From positions 1 through 64,000 of the forward strand of contig JACJWV010000006.1 in NCBI GenBank assembly GCA_020636915.1: DNA of 64,000 bases, read 5' to 3'. This document shows, piece by piece, positions 62,740-64,000 of the stretch. The notes under the pieces were generated by a model. The model was not told the DNA's origin. It saw nothing but the letters and a program-made list of their open reading frames with translations, and did no database searches. The position numbers and the translations under genes are program-made. Position 1 is the stretch's first letter; every line of letters begins with the position of its first letter. Source of the stretch: Nocardioides sp. (GTDB lineage: Bacteria; Actinomycetota; Actinomycetes; Propionibacteriales; Nocardioidaceae).

Positions 62740-63681
62740 TCAGCGCCGGGACAGGTCGGCCGCGCCGATCAGGCCGGCGTGGTTGCCGAGCTGCGCCTTG
62801 CGGATCTGGGGGATCGGCCGGAAGCCGCGCCCGACCAGCTGCCCGGCGAAGGCGACCCGAGTGGGCTCGAGGAGCAGGTCGCCGGCCTCGCTGACCCCGC
62901 CGCCGATGACGACGACCTCGGGGTCGAGCACCTCGGCGAGCGAGGCGATGCCCTCCCCCAGCCAGCGGCCGAGCTCGGCCAGCTGCTGGATCGCGCCGGC
63001 GTCACCGGCCTGCGCGGCCTCGGTGATCAGCGGGCCGGTGATCCGGTTGAGGTCGCCCCCGGCGCGCTGGAGCATGCCCTGGGCGATCTGGGCACCACTG
63101 AGGGCGAGCGAGCGTGCCTCGCGCACCAGCGCGGAGCCCGACGCGTACTGCTCGAAGCACCCGTGCTTGCCGCACCCGCAGAGGATCCCGTTGGGGACCA
63201 CCCGCATGTGCCCGATCTCGGCGCCCACGCCGTTGGCGCCGCGGTAGACCTCGCCGTCCAGCACCAGACCACCACCGACGCCGGTCCCCACCGTCACGAG
63301 CAGCAGGTCCTCGGCGTCGTGCGCGGCGCCGTACCGGAACTCGCCCCACGCAGCGGCGTTGGCGTCGTTCTCGATGACCACCGGGAGCTCGACACGCTTC
63401 TCGAGCTCACCCTTGAGGTCCTCGTTGCGCCAGGCGACGTTCGGCGCGAAGAGCACGACCGCCCGGGCCTTGTCGACGTATCCGGCGGCCCCGACGCCGA
63501 CCGTGGCGATGTCGTGCCGCGAGCGGAGGTCGGCGACCAGGCCGGCGATGGCCTCCTCGATCGCCTCGGCGTCGGTGGCGGGTGAGACGACGCGCTGCTC
63601 CTCCAGGACGCGCCCGTCCTCGTCGACCACCCCGCCGGCGATCTTGGTGCCGCCGACGTCGATGCCACACGCCAGGCTCAT
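62740..63681 (-). CDS. ROK-family glucokinase
   Basis: A 313-aa ROK glucokinase that phosphorylates glucose with ATP (a polyphosphate alternative is not excluded). Motifs: CGIDVGGTKIAGGVVDEDG, PVVIENDANAAAWGEFRYG, GTGVGGGLVLDGEVYRGANGVGAEIGHM and zinc motif CGCGKHGCFEQYASG. It resembles the Streptomyces GlkA group. ATG 63681 overlaps the stop of the CxxC protein upstream (ATGA). Glucose 6-phosphate made here would feed the PFKs encoded at 46760-49059. Confidence 0.92.
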   Translation of the reverse strand: MSLACGIDVGGTKIAGGVVDEDGRVLEEQRVVSPATDAEAIEEAIAGLVADLRSRHDIATVGVGAAGYVDKARAVVLFAPNVAWRNEDLKGELEKRVELPVVIENDANAAAWGEFRYGAAHDAEDLLLVTVGTGVGGGLVLDGEVYRGANGVGAEIGHMRVVPNGILCGCGKHGCFEQYASGSALVREARSLALSGAQIAQGMLQRAGGDLNRITGPLITEAAQAGDAGAIQQLAELGRWLGEGIASLAEVLDPEVVVIGGGVSEAGDLLLEPTRVAFAGQLVGRGFRPIPQIRKAQLGNHAGLIGAADLSRR

Positions 63682-64000
63682 TCGCCCTCCTCCTCGGGGT
63701 CAGTGTCCTCCGGCCATTCTCCTGCCGACCAGTCGTCCGCCGACCAGTCGTCGTCGCCGCCGTCGAGGTCGATGCGCTCCACGCCGGGACGCGAGGCCTG
63801 GTCCTGCGCCGCGGTGGCGATCAGTCCCGACGCCGCCTGCAGCAGGGAGGTCGCCGCGGTCGCCAGCTGGGCGCGCACCTCGGGGCTGAGCTGCCGGACG
63901 GTGTGCACCGTGCGGCAGATCGGGCAGTACGTGCACTCCTCCGCACCCGTCGCGAGGTGCCGGTCCACGTCCTGCGCAGTGTCCTTCGCCCAGTCGGTCA
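63678..64000 (-). CDS. Small acidic CxxC protein, start at the right window edge
   Basis: The frame reads TDWAKDTAQDVDRHLATG to the edge, and the codon cut by the window end is NTG, so the true start is probably there (NTG at 64001), giving about 108 aa. It contains ECTYCPICR, a likely zinc knuckle, an Ala-rich helix (VRAQLATAATSLLQAASGLI) and a very acidic C-terminus (DWSADDWSAGEWPEDTDPEEEGE). It is co-translated with the glucokinase. Function unknown. GTG 63968 is a later alternative start. Confidence 0.72.
   Translation of the reverse strand, partial: TDWAKDTAQDVDRHLATGAEECTYCPICRTVHTVRQLSPEVRAQLATAATSLLQAASGLIATAAQDQASRPGVERIDLDGGDDDWSADDWSAGEWPEDTDPEEEGE

Noticed and set aside
58873..63681. 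ROK kinase pair as a recent tandem duplication split by element B
   Set aside because: The two proteins differ at most positions outside the ROK motifs and have different neighbours, so recent duplication is not supported.

Overview
The window is very GC-rich (about 73%) actinobacterial chromosome, most like Nocardioides or a relative in the Nocardioidaceae. Reasons: a full mraZ-to-ftsQ division and cell wall cluster with a DNPR (diaminopimelate-type) MurE, a PASTA kinase beside an Rv2175c-type protein, DUF222/HNH (13E12-type) genes, SAV_6107-type HEPN, DUF3040 and class II DAHP synthase genes, and many leaderless-looking starts in which a TANNNT box ends exactly six bases before the ATG or GTG. 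Genes are identified by reading the translations and recognising motifs; no database search was run.

1-14232, minus strand: the dcw cluster. In transcription order it holds mraZ, a small membrane protein, rsmH, an ftsL-like gene, ftsI, murE, murF, mraY, murD, ftsW, murG, murC and ftsQ, which runs off the left edge. Most junctions overlap by 1-4 bases. murG is the exception: about ten small indels lie in its 3' two thirds. The mraZ promoter (TTGACG-N16-TAAGGT) lies within four exact 10-bp RGTGG repeats, a clear MraZ operator.

14664-31398: divergent moxR-DUF58-transglutaminase operon; DUF3040 protein; methyltransferase; HEPN protein with a perfect LexA box upstream; YbaK/ArsC-like/ATP-grasp/CrtI-like run; SIMPL protein; metF; polyprenyl synthase; Rv2175c-like protein and a Ser/Thr kinase with four PASTA repeats. 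The metF-idsA-Rv2175c-kinase order, with DAHP synthase further on, resembles the mycobacterial Rv2172c-Rv2178c region.

31431-59883: housekeeping and accessory genes. They include endonuclease IV, an EamA exporter, an AlkZ-like protein, a secreted metzincin with fibronectin domains, threonine aldolase, DAHP synthase, an APC permease, two sigma-factor/membrane-partner pairs, two tandem phosphofructokinases, DUF1028-glycerol kinase, an acyltransferase with a flavin reductase-like gene, a TIGR00300 protein and a ROK kinase.

Two copies of a roughly 1.9-kb repeat unit lie in opposite orientation about 24 kb apart (34413-36360 and 60048-61969). Each has imperfect terminal inverted repeats of about 140 bp, a DUF222/HNH gene split at the same domain junction by a different lesion, a conserved palindromic leader, a strong terminator, and a 19-bp tandem-repeat array at the same end. 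This is the most unusual structure in the window. The right edge (62080-64000) has a GNAT protein, a ROK glucokinase and the start of a CxxC protein.
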